Shown here piece by piece: positions 9,108 through 18,396 of a stretch of DNA of 64,000 nt. Source of the stretch: UBA9611 sp965237595 (GTDB lineage: Bacteria; Chloroflexota; Dehalococcoidia; Lucifugimonadales; UBA3495); contig CBDEFY010000007.1 in assembly GCA_965237595.1 (NCBI GenBank), forward strand, positions 248,001 through 312,000. Direction: 5' to 3'. The notes under the pieces are model-generated. The model made no database searches, was not told where the DNA came from, and was given only the letters and a program-made list of their open reading frames with translations. The translations under genes were made by a program, and so were the position numbers. Each line of letters starts with the position of its first letter. Position 1 is the stretch's first letter.

Positions 9108-10055
9108 TCAAGGCGTTTGAAGGTTTGGCTGCCACTCTCTGCCATGTTTCACCATGGAATTTAGAATGACCAAGAGCTTGCGCATACAGGCCGTCAAGGC
9201 CACTTTCTTGGGTTTGCCCATGGAGCATAGCCGTTGATAAAACTCTTTGATCACCGGATTGTACCGGGTCGCCACCAAGGCCGCCATGTAAAGGGCCGCC
9301 CTCACGTGACGGCGTCCTCCCCAAACAGTGCGCTTGCCTCGGAGCGTTCCACTGTCCCTATTGAACGGTGCTACGCCCACCAGCGCGGCGACTTGACCCC
9401 GGTTCATCGTGCCCAATTCTGGCAGATTGGCCAAAACGGTTGCCGTGAATACCGGGCCAACGCCAGGAGCGCTCCTTATGACCCTTTCTTTGGTCCGCCA
9501 CATGGGACTGGAGCGGATGAAGCTGTCCAGGTCTTGGTCCAGGTCCTCCAAGCTTTTTTCCAGCCAGCGGATATGTTCTTCCACCTGAGGACGGATCCGA
9601 GCAATCACGGTCCTCCGGCGGTTCTTCTCCGCGGTAATCATCTCCACCAACTGCCGCCGGCGGCCAACCATGGCCTGCAGGTCTTGGGCGTCTGGGTCAG
9701 GAAGAAGCCTGGGCTTAGGCTCCATCGCCTGCCCAAAGTGGGCCAACACCTGGGCGTCCAAGGCGTCGGTCTTAGCCAGGGCGCCAGCAGCCCGGGCGAA
9801 GTCCCTTACGTGTCTGGGGTTGACCACCGCCACTGGAAGACCGACCGCCGCCAGCTCAGCGGTGAGCTCCCATTCCAGACCTCCCGTGGCCTCGAGCACA
9901 ACCAAGGAAGGGCTCATCCCCATCAGCCGCTGGGCCAGAGCACCGATGCCGTTCGCATCGTTCGTGACCTGCCACACTTCACCCGTGGGCCTGGAAGCCA
10001 CATCCAAGCAGCTCTTGGAAACATCGATACCTATGAACACCTGCGAATCTTCCAT
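9108..10055 (-). CDS. IS110-family transposase (DEDD recombinase)
   Basis: 315 residues from the ATG at 10055, chosen because GGGAGGT lies just upstream; an earlier in-frame ATG sits inside this site. The N-terminal DEDD RuvC-like domain shows IGIDVSK, VLEATGG and KTDALDAQVLA. The C-terminal transposase_20 domain shows APGVGPVFTATVLANLPELG and ALVGVAPFNRDSG, where the conserved serine acts in strand exchange. Family members move a circular intermediate guided by a bridge RNA encoded in the element. The gene appears intact, and no terminal inverted repeats are evident, as expected for this family. Confidence 0.9.
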   Translation of the reverse strand: MEDSQVFIGIDVSKSCLDVASRPTGEVWQVTNDANGIGALAQRLMGMSPSLVVLEATGGLEWELTAELAAVGLPVAVVNPRHVRDFARAAGALAKTDALDAQVLAHFGQAMEPKPRLLPDPDAQDLQAMVGRRRQLVEMITAEKNRRRTVIARIRPQVEEHIRWLEKSLEDLDQDLDSFIRSSPMWRTKERVIRSAPGVGPVFTATVLANLPELGTMNRGQVAALVGVAPFNRDSGTLRGKRTVWGGRRHVRAALYMAALVATRYNPVIKEFYQRLCSMGKPKKVALTACMRKLLVILNSMVKHGREWQPNLQTP

Positions 10056-10260
10056 CCATCTACCTCCCATCACTGGTTCCCCTCATTGGTCCCCCGGCAC
10101 CGGCCCAGCCTTGCTTGATACGGGCTGCCGCCCAGTCAACTGTTCGGGCTCTGGGCGGGGAGGACGTGGCGGCCTCGCTGAGCCTCGGCCTAAAAAGCCT
10201 AGGACGATTCGGCCTGCCACGTCCTGGTTTAAGATACAAGGACGAGCGGGAGTGAATCAC
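10056..10260 (-). ncRNA. candidate IS110 bridge RNA region
   Basis: The non-coding segment just upstream of the recombinase, where IS110-group elements encode their bridge RNA. It contains a perfect 10-bp inverted repeat, 10161-10170 with 10216-10225, enclosing 45 nt with smaller pairings (for example CCTA/TAGG), which fits a stem with an internal guide loop. The exact ends and guide sequences cannot be set without the element boundaries. Confidence 0.4.
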
Positions 10261-10337
10261 CTATCCGATTAGGGGTTGGCTAGCAGCACATAGAACGGGT
10301 TATTGGGGCAGTAGAAAGGGGCGGGAAGACCGGGTTT

Positions 10338-10982
10338 TTACCGAGGCCTTCCCTGGTTGGTCATTACCACAACACGCATGTCTGTGCCCAGATTGGTCGT
10401 GGTGACCACCAACCGCGGCTGTGGTTGAACTGCGTCCAGCCCCATGCGCCGAACAAAGTTGTCAATGGGGTCCAATTCCACGTTAACGCCAGGCGTTTTG
10501 TAGTGCATGGGAATCACGACCTTGGCATCCAGGTCCTGGAGAGTTTGGTAAACCTGGTCCATGTCCAACGTGCAATTTCCGCCCGTGGGTATCAGCACCA
10601 CGTCCACGGGTTTCAATTCATCAATCAGGCGGGTGGTGAGAGGCACCGAGATATCGCCCAGATGGCAGATGTTAATGTTGCCGATCTCGATAGTAAAGGC
10701 GACGCTCCGCTCCTGCTGGGGTTGTCCCTCCGCCAGCGGCGTCATCACCCCCCGAACCGTCACGCCGTTATATTCGTATTCTCCGGGGGCGTGAAATACC
10801 TTTGGTTCACCTTCAATTTCTTCAGCGCTGCTGTGATTGGGGTGGGTGTTGCTCACGGTTACCACCGATGCCGGGCGGTTATCGACTCTCAGGCCGATCG
10901 ACCCAGGATACGGGTCTGTCACCACCACCATGTCAGCGTCGTGGAGACGGAAGCAAGAATGTCCTAACCAGGTTATGTCCAT
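10338..10982 (-). CDS. MBL-fold metal-dependent hydrolase-like protein
   Basis: 214 residues related to the UlaG/UPF0173 group of metallo-beta-lactamase-fold proteins, with an opening MDITWLGHSCFRL, a DPYPGSIG strand and the later HLGDIS and IPMHYKTPG motifs. The metal-binding HxHxDH motif is replaced by HPNHSS, so the usual two-metal site is incomplete and catalysis is uncertain. It overlaps the 3' end of bioY by 10 bp and is therefore probably co-transcribed with it. Confidence 0.75.
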   Translation of the reverse strand: MDITWLGHSCFRLHDADMVVVTDPYPGSIGLRVDNRPASVVTVSNTHPNHSSAEEIEGEPKVFHAPGEYEYNGVTVRGVMTPLAEGQPQQERSVAFTIEIGNINICHLGDISVPLTTRLIDELKPVDVVLIPTGGNCTLDMDQVYQTLQDLDAKVVIPMHYKTPGVNVELDPIDNFVRRMGLDAVQPQPRLVVTTTNLGTDMRVVVMTNQGRPR

Positions 10983-11641
10983 GGTCCATCCCGACGTTGT
11001 TTTAGATTTAGAAGGCTCCAGGCAATAGGGACGGAGATGGCTGCGATGTACAGCTTAATCAGGTCCCCGGCGATGAACGGGTAGAGCCCGTATTCCAATA
11101 CTTTGTCATCGGGTACGAAGAAGGAAAGCTGGAGCAGACCGGGAAGGTAAAGAACTGCGCTTCCGGCCAGCATGGCTATCATGATCCAAGACTTCCGGTC
11201 CCAGCCACGCTCACAAAGGTAGCCGACCACGAAAGCGGCCGGTATGAAGCCGATTATATATCCGCCAGATGCCATGTCCCAGACCAGTCCCGAAAACCCG
11301 GTTGTGATACCGAAGATATAGCCGCCCAAACCGACCTGCCAATGGAAGACGGCCTCGGTGCCGCCGTTAAACATCGAGAACTGGCTGCCCCCCCCAGCGT
11401 ACAACACCATCGCCGCGGCGCCCCGCCGACTGCCCAACGCCGCCCCGGTCAGGAGCACGGCCAACGTCTGCCCGGTGAGGGGCACAGGGGTAAAGGGAAG
11501 ATCGACTGAGATCCGGGCGAACCCGGCGGTTATCAGACTGAAAAGGATTATGAGGCCCACATCCCGGGCGATGCGGGCGCCAAAACGATCTACGGGGATT
11601 AGAATGTCAATGAGGGAAAGAGTTCTAGCTTGAGAGACCAC
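10973..11641 (-). CDS. bioY: biotin transporter BioY (ECF S component)
   Basis: A 222-residue integral membrane protein with about six hydrophobic segments. The family signature around VPLTGQTLAVLLTGAALGSRRG and the conserved GGYIFG and GGYIIGFIPAAFVVGYL segments identify BioY, the substrate-binding subunit of energy-coupling factor transporters. No ECF ATPase or EcfT gene is nearby, so it would work with a shared module elsewhere or alone. The N terminus is longer than usual by about 15 residues and the true start may be internal. Confidence 0.9.
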   Translation of the reverse strand: MVSQARTLSLIDILIPVDRFGARIARDVGLIILFSLITAGFARISVDLPFTPVPLTGQTLAVLLTGAALGSRRGAAAMVLYAGGGSQFSMFNGGTEAVFHWQVGLGGYIFGITTGFSGLVWDMASGGYIIGFIPAAFVVGYLCERGWDRKSWIMIAMLAGSAVLYLPGLLQLSFFVPDDKVLEYGLYPFIAGDLIKLYIAAISVPIAWSLLNLKQRRDGPWT

Positions 11642-11696
11642 GCCTATCCCAACCCACCTGTACTTCGATTAAAACCTGGGGTTAAAACTCTGGATG

Positions 11697-11725
11697 AGTA
11701 TAATTGGATCGGTCCAACGGGTCAA
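11697..11725 (-). promoter_or_regulatory. promoter of bioY
   Basis: On the minus strand TTGACC (complement of 11720-11725), a 17-bp spacer and TATACT (complement of 11697-11702). It lies 56 bp before the bioY start in the divergent bioY-hrcA gap. No BirA-type operator could be recognised. Confidence 0.55.
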
Positions 11726-11818
11726 CGTTTGACACTCCTCAGAAAGCTATGTTAACGTCAACAATAGCCCCTTCAGCCTCAGAACTATGGGACTTGAAGT
11801 GGCACCGGCGGGAGACAA

Positions 11819-12846
11819 ATGCTCACCGAGCGCGCTTCGACAGTACTGAACGTTCTAGTTAGCGAATACCTTCAATCCGCTACTCCGGTAGCGTCGGACG
11901 ACATCGCCCGGAGCCTCGACCACAGAATCAGCCCTGCTACCATCCGCAACACCATGTCTCAGCTAACCGAGGATGGCTACATCTCCCGGCCCCACGTATC
12001 CTCCGGCGGAGTGCCTTCAGACCTGGGCTACAGATACTACGTGGAGTCGCTGCCGGACATCCCCCAACTCCCCACCGAGCTTCGGGAGAGCGTGGACCGT
12101 GACCTAGCCCGAACGGAGCCGGACATCGGTGCTTGGAGTCAACGATGCGCGGGAATCCTGTCCGGGCTTACCGACAATCTGGCCATCGTCTCCGCTCCCA
12201 GAGCCGAATCTCCCCGACTCAAGCGAATCCAATTGGTCTTCCTTCAAGCGTCCACCGTGCTCCTCGTCGTCGTGCTTGAGGAGGCACGGCTGCTTAGAAG
12301 GCTCTTGCCTTTCGATCAACGGGTAGACCAAATACAGTTGGACCTGGCCGCAAGTCGCTTAAATGAATCCCTTGGCGGCCTCAACCGGTCTCAGATGCAG
12401 TCAAACCGGCTTGAACTCAGTTCCGTGGAGGAACAGGTCAAAGATGGCTCTCTTAGCCTCATGTGCGAGGCGGAAACGGCCGGTACCCAGGAACACTATA
12501 CTGATGGACTACGCCTGCTGTTGAGCCAACCCGAGTTTCCAATGGGGAACTGGCCCGCGAATTGGTCCAGTTGGTGGAAGAACGGGTCCTGCTGGAGCGG
12601 ATACTCAGCGCCACGCCGGAGACCGAAGAACTGGTCGTGTACATCGGGGCTGAGAACCGAGATAAGGTCTTGAACCGGTTCGGCGTCATCCTGTGTCAAT
12701 ATGGAATCCCCCATGGCGTCAGCGGTACCATCTGCGTCATTGGCCCCAAGCGCATGGGGTACGTGGCGGCCATCGGAGGTGTCCGGCACCTCTCTGGTTT
12801 CATGAGCCAGATGGTCCAGGGGATCCAGGGCAGCGCTGCTGAATAG
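11819..12846 (+). CDS. hrcA: heat-shock repressor HrcA, split by a frameshift
   Basis: HrcA represses chaperone genes by binding CIRCE operators. The N-terminal winged helix (LTERASTVLNVLVSEYLQSATPVASDDIARS, then SPATIRNTMSQLTEDGYISRPHVSSGGVPSDLGYRYYV) is diagnostic. The first frame runs to 12673 but loses sense after QPEF. The +1-shifted frame from about 12540 restores GELARELVQLVEERVLLERIL and the C-terminal GYVAAIGGVRHLSGFMSQMV. The break is at a TTT run (12536-12538), consistent with one missing T. No CIRCE element lies upstream, so autoregulation is not evident. Confidence 0.85.
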
Positions 12847-12852
12847 CCGGCT

Positions 12853-14649
12853 ATGGACCTTACCAACGAACAGATAGCCGAGCTCTTCGAGAACATGGGC
12901 GCCCTTCTGGAGATGAAGGGCGACACAGTCTTCAAGATACGCGCCTACCAAAGGGCCGCCCGCACCATCGAACAACTGTCCTCACCCCTTGCCCAATCCG
13001 TGGAGAACGGTGAAGACCTCACGAAGATTCCGGGCATAGGCAAAGCCATTAGCGGGAAGATTGCCGAGTTCATCGAGACCGGCCAGGTAGCCGCCTACCA
13101 GAAACTTCTCGACGAACTCCCCCCAGGCGTCCTGAAACTGAAGGACATCCCCGGCATCGGCCCAAAGACCGCCATGGCCATCAGCCAAGAGTTGGGCATA
13201 AACACCGTTGAAGGGGTGGCCGAAGCTGCCGCTGACGGACGGCTGGCAATGCTTCCGCGGATGGGCGAACGGGCCGCTGAGAACATCCTGCGTCACATCC
13301 AGGCGGTCCAGTCCATGGGCAGCAGAACACCCATCGGACAGGCGTTGCCGGTGGCCGAAGAGGTGATTGCCGCCCTGCGGGAACAGTGCCCGGACATCGG
13401 GCCCCTGTTCCCCGCTGGAAGCCTGCGGCGTTGGGAAGAAACCATCGGCGACATCGACCTGGTCGGCACCGCGCCCGACCCCGGGTCGGTGGGAGACGCG
13501 CTGGTTTCCCTGCCCATGGTCAAAGACGTATTGGCCCACGGCCCCAAGAAGACCAGCGTGGTCGTGGAGTCCGGCATGCAGATTGACCTCAGAATCGGCG
13601 AACCGGGTTCATTCGGCGCCCTACTCCAGTATTTCACCGGCAGTCAGCAACACAACATCCGCCTCCGCGACTACGCCAACCGCCAGGGGCTCTCCCTCAA
13701 TGAATATGGCATCACCAACACCGAAACCGGAAAGGTGGAAGAGTTTGCTGACGAGGAGAGCTTCTATTCCCGGCTGGGTCTGCCCTGGATGCCGCCCGAA
13801 CTGCGCACGGGAATGTATGAGATTGATGCAGCCCTGGAAGACATTCTGCCCTCCCTGGTGCAAGAATCCGATCTCAAAGGCGACCTGCACCTGCACAGCG
13901 AGTGGAGCGACGGGAGCGACCCCATCGAGATGATGGTCGAAGCCGCCGCCGCCCAGGGCTATGAATACATGGCCCTCACCGACCACTCGGCGGGCTTGGG
14001 CGTCGCCAATGGCCTCTCCAATGAGCGGTTGGTGTCCCAAATCGGGTTGCTTCGCTCGATGCAAAAGAGATACGACATCACCATACTCTGTGGATCGGAG
14101 GTCGATATCCGGGCCAGTGGAGAAATGGACTATCCCGATGAGATTTTGGCCCAGTTGGACGTGGTTGTAGCCTCGGTCCACTCTGCCATGGGCCAAGACC
14201 GGGTCACCATGTCCGCCCGCATGATCAAAGCTATGGAGCATCCCTCGGTGACCATCATCGGGCACCTATCCACCCGTTTGTTGGGTCAACGGGAACCGGT
14301 GGAGTTCGACGTCGAAGCTGTGCTGCAGGCCGCCCGCGACACAGGCACGGCCCTGGAGATCAACGCCTCTCCCGAACGGCTGGACCTGAGGGACACCCTC
14401 GCCTACCGGGCCAGAGAGTTGGGCGTGCCCTTGGTCATCAACACCGATTCCCACCACCACTCTCACTTGGACAAACGCCGGTTCGGCGTGGCAGTGGCCC
14501 GCCGGGCATGGTGCCGGCCAGAGGACATCCTCAACACCCTGCCCCGAAAGCAGTTCCTGGAGTTCATCCGGTCGCCCAAATCCCGGCGTCTCAGCGTGTT
14601 CGACAAGCGGCGCGCCCGTGGGGTTCGACCTGGAACGGTCTCGGCATGA
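12853..14649 (+). CDS. polX: family X DNA polymerase with PHP exonuclease domain
   Basis: 598 residues. An 8-kDa and helix-hairpin-helix region (IPGIGKAISGKIAEFI, IPGIGPKTAMAI) is followed by the pol-X palm, with catalytic Asp residues in GDIDLVG (about 200) and QIDLRI (about 245). A C-terminal PHP domain starts at DLHLHSEWSDGSDP (about 342), with metal-ligand His/Asp/Glu residues in LTDHS, SEVDI, SVHS and TDSHH. Such proteins fill short gaps and process 3' ends in base excision repair. It starts 6 bp after the hrcA stop and overlaps the next gene by 4 bp, so the three form one transcript. Confidence 0.95.
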   Translation: MDLTNEQIAELFENMGALLEMKGDTVFKIRAYQRAARTIEQLSSPLAQSVENGEDLTKIPGIGKAISGKIAEFIETGQVAAYQKLLDELPPGVLKLKDIPGIGPKTAMAISQELGINTVEGVAEAAADGRLAMLPRMGERAAENILRHIQAVQSMGSRTPIGQALPVAEEVIAALREQCPDIGPLFPAGSLRRWEETIGDIDLVGTAPDPGSVGDALVSLPMVKDVLAHGPKKTSVVVESGMQIDLRIGEPGSFGALLQYFTGSQQHNIRLRDYANRQGLSLNEYGITNTETGKVEEFADEESFYSRLGLPWMPPELRTGMYEIDAALEDILPSLVQESDLKGDLHLHSEWSDGSDPIEMMVEAAAAQGYEYMALTDHSAGLGVANGLSNERLVSQIGLLRSMQKRYDITILCGSEVDIRASGEMDYPDEILAQLDVVVASVHSAMGQDRVTMSARMIKAMEHPSVTIIGHLSTRLLGQREPVEFDVEAVLQAARDTGTALEINASPERLDLRDTLAYRARELGVPLVINTDSHHHSHLDKRRFGVAVARRAWCRPEDILNTLPRKQFLEFIRSPKSRRLSVFDKRRARGVRPGTVSA

Positions 14650-15410
14650 GCCAGCCCCCCCGTATGGCCCAGCCGAACGATTGGACACAGGTTGTTGAAC
14701 CGGCCGATGAGACTGCGCTCACCCACCGGGTCCCTGAGGCCATATTCCATCTGCGAACTGCATTGGCGGCCGGAGCGCCCTGGCACCGTGCCCTCCTTGA
14801 GGCGGTGGGCCTCTGGACTGCGCCCGAAGAGACTTTCGGCGGCCGGAGGTACCGCTATCTGCTTCAAGGCGAAGCCTTCGATTGGCTGCTCTTGGCGGAA
14901 CGGCTCTGCGCCGATATTGACGGCGTCATCCCCGCGGAAGAGAAGGAACAGTTGCTGTTCGACGGGCAGATCCCCGACACTATCGATGAGGACCAGTTCC
15001 GGGATTATCTGGGCCCAAGCAAGTACCGGGCTTACATGAACTTCCGCTACGGAGTAATCCTGGAAGAGGCACTGCAGTTAGCGTCGGAGGAAGAGGTCCG
15101 CAAGCGGCACCTCGCCCGCAGCTATCCGGACACGGAGGAGTTGACCGAAGAAGCCTTTGATCGTTTGTACGGCAAGCCCAGATCCGAGTTGCTCAAGATT
15201 TTTCAGAAAGAGACCAAGAAGGACCGCCGCCGCCGCCAAACCCTTTCCGATCTGAAAGAGTTCATCTACTGGCTTCACAAACGCCGCGTCAAGTTGTGGG
15301 ACCCAGCCCGAGTGGCCAGCGACACCCGAAAGGCCATCCGGCGGTTGGAACTATTAGAACAACACCACAACGGACACCGTCCGGCCGGGCAGACCTCCGC
15401 CGGAGTTTAG
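14646..15410 (+). CDS. conserved hypothetical protein, coupled to polX
   Basis: 254 residues, start ATG 14646 overlapping the polX stop (ATGA). I do not recognise a family. The N-terminal third contains FHLRTALAAGAPWHRALLEAVGLW, and the rest is rich in charged helices, with a C-terminal basic segment KETKKDRRRRQTLSDLKEFIYWLHKRRVKLWD. No signal peptide or membrane segment is present. The tight overlap suggests a role linked to PolX or nucleic-acid handling, but that is inference from position only. Confidence 0.7.
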   Translation: MSQPPRMAQPNDWTQVVEPADETALTHRVPEAIFHLRTALAAGAPWHRALLEAVGLWTAPEETFGGRRYRYLLQGEAFDWLLLAERLCADIDGVIPAEEKEQLLFDGQIPDTIDEDQFRDYLGPSKYRAYMNFRYGVILEEALQLASEEEVRKRHLARSYPDTEELTEEAFDRLYGKPRSELLKIFQKETKKDRRRRQTLSDLKEFIYWLHKRRVKLWDPARVASDTRKAIRRLELLEQHHNGHRPAGQTSAGV

Positions 15411-15672
15411 GCCCGGATTTCCACCAAATCACAGCCTGGTAACCCGCCCCGACCGCCTCAGGGTCATCTTTTTCCCAGTAACCCCATTAAATCGCCTTAG
15501 GAAACGAAAACGGCTTTTTTGAGCGTGGATCAACCGCTATTTCTCATTTTCCAGATCACTGGACAGCGAAACTCTGATGGACGCTCACCAACGGCGAATG
15601 TTATATTTGCTGATGGCCGCTTGAACGAATTTTAACCCCGGCCACTTCCAAGAACGGAGAATAAATCTGGCA

Positions 15673-18378
15673 ATGACTTCCGCCCAGATGCCCAGCGCTT
15701 ACAACGCCGTCGACGTTGAACAGCGCATCTACCAGGACTGGCAGTCCAAAGGCTATTTCAACGCCGTTATCCCCACCGGCGGCAAAGGCGAAAAAGGCAA
15801 AGAGCCCTACGTCATCATCATGCCCCCGCCCAACGTTACCGGGGAGCTCCACCTGGGCCACGCCCTGGAAAAAGCCATTGAGGACGCTCTGGTCCGCTGG
15901 CGGCGGATGACCGGGGTCCCAACCCTCTGGCTGCCCGGCACCGATCACGCCGGCATCGCCACCCAATGGGCGGTGGAGCAGAGGCTGGCCGCAGAGGGAC
16001 GCAGCCGCCACGACTTGGGCCGCGACCAGTTCGTCGAAATGGTCTGGGAGCACGTCCGGAAGTTCGGCGGCATCATCCACGAGCAGTCCCGGCGTTTGGG
16101 CATCTCCGCGGACTGGGACCGACATCGTTTCACCCTGGACCCCGGCCCTTCCACGGCGGTACGCACCACCTTCGTCAACCTCTACAAAAAGGGGTTGATT
16201 TACCGCCACGAGCGGATCATCAACTGGTGCACCCGCTGCGCCACGGCCCTGAGCGACCTGGAAGTTGACTACCAGGATGTCGACGGCAAGCTCTACCACA
16301 TCCGTTATCCGCTGGAAGACGACCCCAAGTCATTCATCACCGTTGCCACCACCCGGCCGGAGACCATGTTGGGTGACACCGGCGTGGCCGTACACCCTGA
16401 GGACGAAAGGTACAGCGAAATCGTCGGGAAGAACGCGGTCCTGCCGATCATGGACCGGCCCATCCCGGTGGTGGGCGATGATGCCATCGACCGCGAGTTC
16501 GGCACCGGCGCACTGAAAGTCACCCCAGCCCACGACCAGGTGGACTTCGAGATTGGCGAGCGCCACGGCCTGGAAGTATTCAATGTCATCGGCCTGGACG
16601 GGAACCTGACGGCCGCGGCCGGGAAGTACGAGGGTACCGAGAGTGCCGAGGCCCGCCGGAAAGTGGTCGACGAACTGGACCAACTGGGCTTGCTGGAAAA
16701 GGTGGAGGACCACCGGCACTCAGTTGGACACTGCCAGCGTTGCAACTCCTTGGTGGAGCCCCTGGTCAGCCTCCAATGGTTCGTCAATCTGGGAGGCCCG
16801 GACCACCCGGAAAGCATCGCGGGTAAGGCCTACACAGCCGTCGACAAGGGCGACATCAAGGTGGTGCCCGAGCGTTTCAAGAGAGTCTACCTGAACTGGC
16901 TGGAAAACATCCGCGATTGGTGCATCAGCCGCCAGTTGTGGTGGGGGCACCGCATCCCGGTCTGGTACTGTTCCTCGTGCCAACACATGACGGTGACCGT
17001 CGAAGACCCAGAAGGGTGCGAAAGCTGTGGCGGGACTGGCCTGCAACAGGATGCCGACGTGCTGGACACCTGGTTTAGCTCCGGCCTGTGGCCCCATTCC
17101 ACCTTGGGCTGGCCCGAGCAGACCGAGGACCTGGACTATTTCTACCCGACCGCCGTTCTGGAGACCGGCTACGACATCCTGTTCTTCTGGGTGGCCCGCA
17201 TGATTATGCTGGGCATCGAGAACACCGGCCAGATACCCTTCCGAACCGTGTTCCTCCACGGTCTGATCCGCGACTCCTCGGGCGCCAAGATGAGTAAGAC
17301 CCGGGGCAACACGCTGGACCCCCTGGAACTGATTAAGAAGTATGGCACCGACGCCCTCCGCTTCGCCCTCACCACCGGCACCGCCCCGGGCAACGACCTC
17401 CGCTTCGGCGAGAACCGGCTGGAAGCGGCCCGCAACTTCGCCAACAAGGTCTGGAACGCCTCCCGGTTCGTGATATCCGGACTGGAGGGCAAGTCGGGCC
17501 AAGGGGGTTGGTACGACCTGCCCACCCTTGAGCACCGAGAAGACCGCTGGATTGTCAGCCGCTTGGACCGGGTAACCGCCGAGGTCAACGAGTCCTTGCG
17601 TAACTTCGAGCTTGGCGACGCCCAGCAGAAGCTCTACGACTTCTTCTGGAGCGATTACTGCGACTGGTACATCGAGATGGCCAAGCTCCGGCTGCGCTCT
17701 GGGCAAGGGCCCTCGCCTTTACCCGCCTTGGCCCACGTGTTGGAACGCACCCTGCGTCTATTGCACCCCTTCATGCCCTTCATCACCGAAGAGATATGGC
17801 AAAATCTGATCAGCAGCCTGCCCACAGAGGGCGGACTGCCCGATTCCATCATGGTGGCCGACTACCCCACCGCCGACAATCCCCGGGACGACGCCCAGGC
17901 CGAAGAGGAGATCGGATTGGTGATGCAGGCCATCCGCGCCGTACGGAACACCCGTGCCCAACTCCGGATACCGGCCGGGCAACGCCTGGAAGCCCTGTTG
18001 GAGGCCAACGGGATGGAGGGCCCCATCGAGGAAGAGGCGGAGGTCATCCGAGCCTTATCCCGGATCGACCCCCTGCACATAGTGGCCGACGGCTCTTCCG
18101 GCAAGGACCTGCCCAAAGGCGTAACCTTGGTCGTCAACGCGCTAATCGTGCACCTGCCGCTCGAGGGCGTGGTCGACCTCGCCGCCGAGCAAGAACGCTT
18201 ACGCGCCGAACTGGCCGATTGCATCAAGAACATGGACCGGGTGGAAAAGCTGGTGTCCAACCCCAACTTCCGCCAGAAGGCCAAGCCGGAAGTAGTGGAG
18301 ACAGAGCAGGCCCGCCTACAAGACCTGAAAGAGCGCCAACAGCACCTGAACGAGATACTGGAGCAACTGGCGGGTTAG
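15673..18378 (+). CDS. valS: valine--tRNA ligase
   Basis: A class I aminoacyl-tRNA synthetase of 901 residues, a normal length. The HIGH-type motif is HLGHAL (H60) in PPNVTGELHLGHAL, and the KMSKS-type motif is KMSKT at about 539. The CP1 editing domain has TTRPETMLGDT and TPAHDQVDFEIG. A zinc-ribbon-like Cys set CSSCQHM...CESCGGTG lies near 430-460, and the C-terminal coiled coil (LAAEQERLRAELADCIKNMDRVEKLV) is typical. The 262-bp gap upstream has no T-box anti-terminator signature. aroE follows after 18 bp. Confidence 0.97.
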   Translation: MTSAQMPSAYNAVDVEQRIYQDWQSKGYFNAVIPTGGKGEKGKEPYVIIMPPPNVTGELHLGHALEKAIEDALVRWRRMTGVPTLWLPGTDHAGIATQWAVEQRLAAEGRSRHDLGRDQFVEMVWEHVRKFGGIIHEQSRRLGISADWDRHRFTLDPGPSTAVRTTFVNLYKKGLIYRHERIINWCTRCATALSDLEVDYQDVDGKLYHIRYPLEDDPKSFITVATTRPETMLGDTGVAVHPEDERYSEIVGKNAVLPIMDRPIPVVGDDAIDREFGTGALKVTPAHDQVDFEIGERHGLEVFNVIGLDGNLTAAAGKYEGTESAEARRKVVDELDQLGLLEKVEDHRHSVGHCQRCNSLVEPLVSLQWFVNLGGPDHPESIAGKAYTAVDKGDIKVVPERFKRVYLNWLENIRDWCISRQLWWGHRIPVWYCSSCQHMTVTVEDPEGCESCGGTGLQQDADVLDTWFSSGLWPHSTLGWPEQTEDLDYFYPTAVLETGYDILFFWVARMIMLGIENTGQIPFRTVFLHGLIRDSSGAKMSKTRGNTLDPLELIKKYGTDALRFALTTGTAPGNDLRFGENRLEAARNFANKVWNASRFVISGLEGKSGQGGWYDLPTLEHREDRWIVSRLDRVTAEVNESLRNFELGDAQQKLYDFFWSDYCDWYIEMAKLRLRSGQGPSPLPALAHVLERTLRLLHPFMPFITEEIWQNLISSLPTEGGLPDSIMVADYPTADNPRDDAQAEEEIGLVMQAIRAVRNTRAQLRIPAGQRLEALLEANGMEGPIEEEAEVIRALSRIDPLHIVADGSSGKDLPKGVTLVVNALIVHLPLEGVVDLAAEQERLRAELADCIKNMDRVEKLVSNPNFRQKAKPEVVETEQARLQDLKERQQHLNEILEQLAG

Positions 18379-18396
18379 GGCTACTCACACCTTCCG

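Noticed and set aside
9234..10118. Plus-strand frame opposite the IS110 recombinase
   Set aside because: It is the antisense shadow of a well-supported transposase.
11642..11818. CIRCE operator upstream of hrcA
   Set aside because: No TTAGCACTC-N9-GAGTGCTAA or near match was found.
12982..13539. Minus-strand frames within polX
   Set aside because: High-GC antisense shadow without start signals or motifs.
15411..15672. T-box leader before valS
   Set aside because: No T-box antiterminator sequence or specifier-loop layout was recognised.
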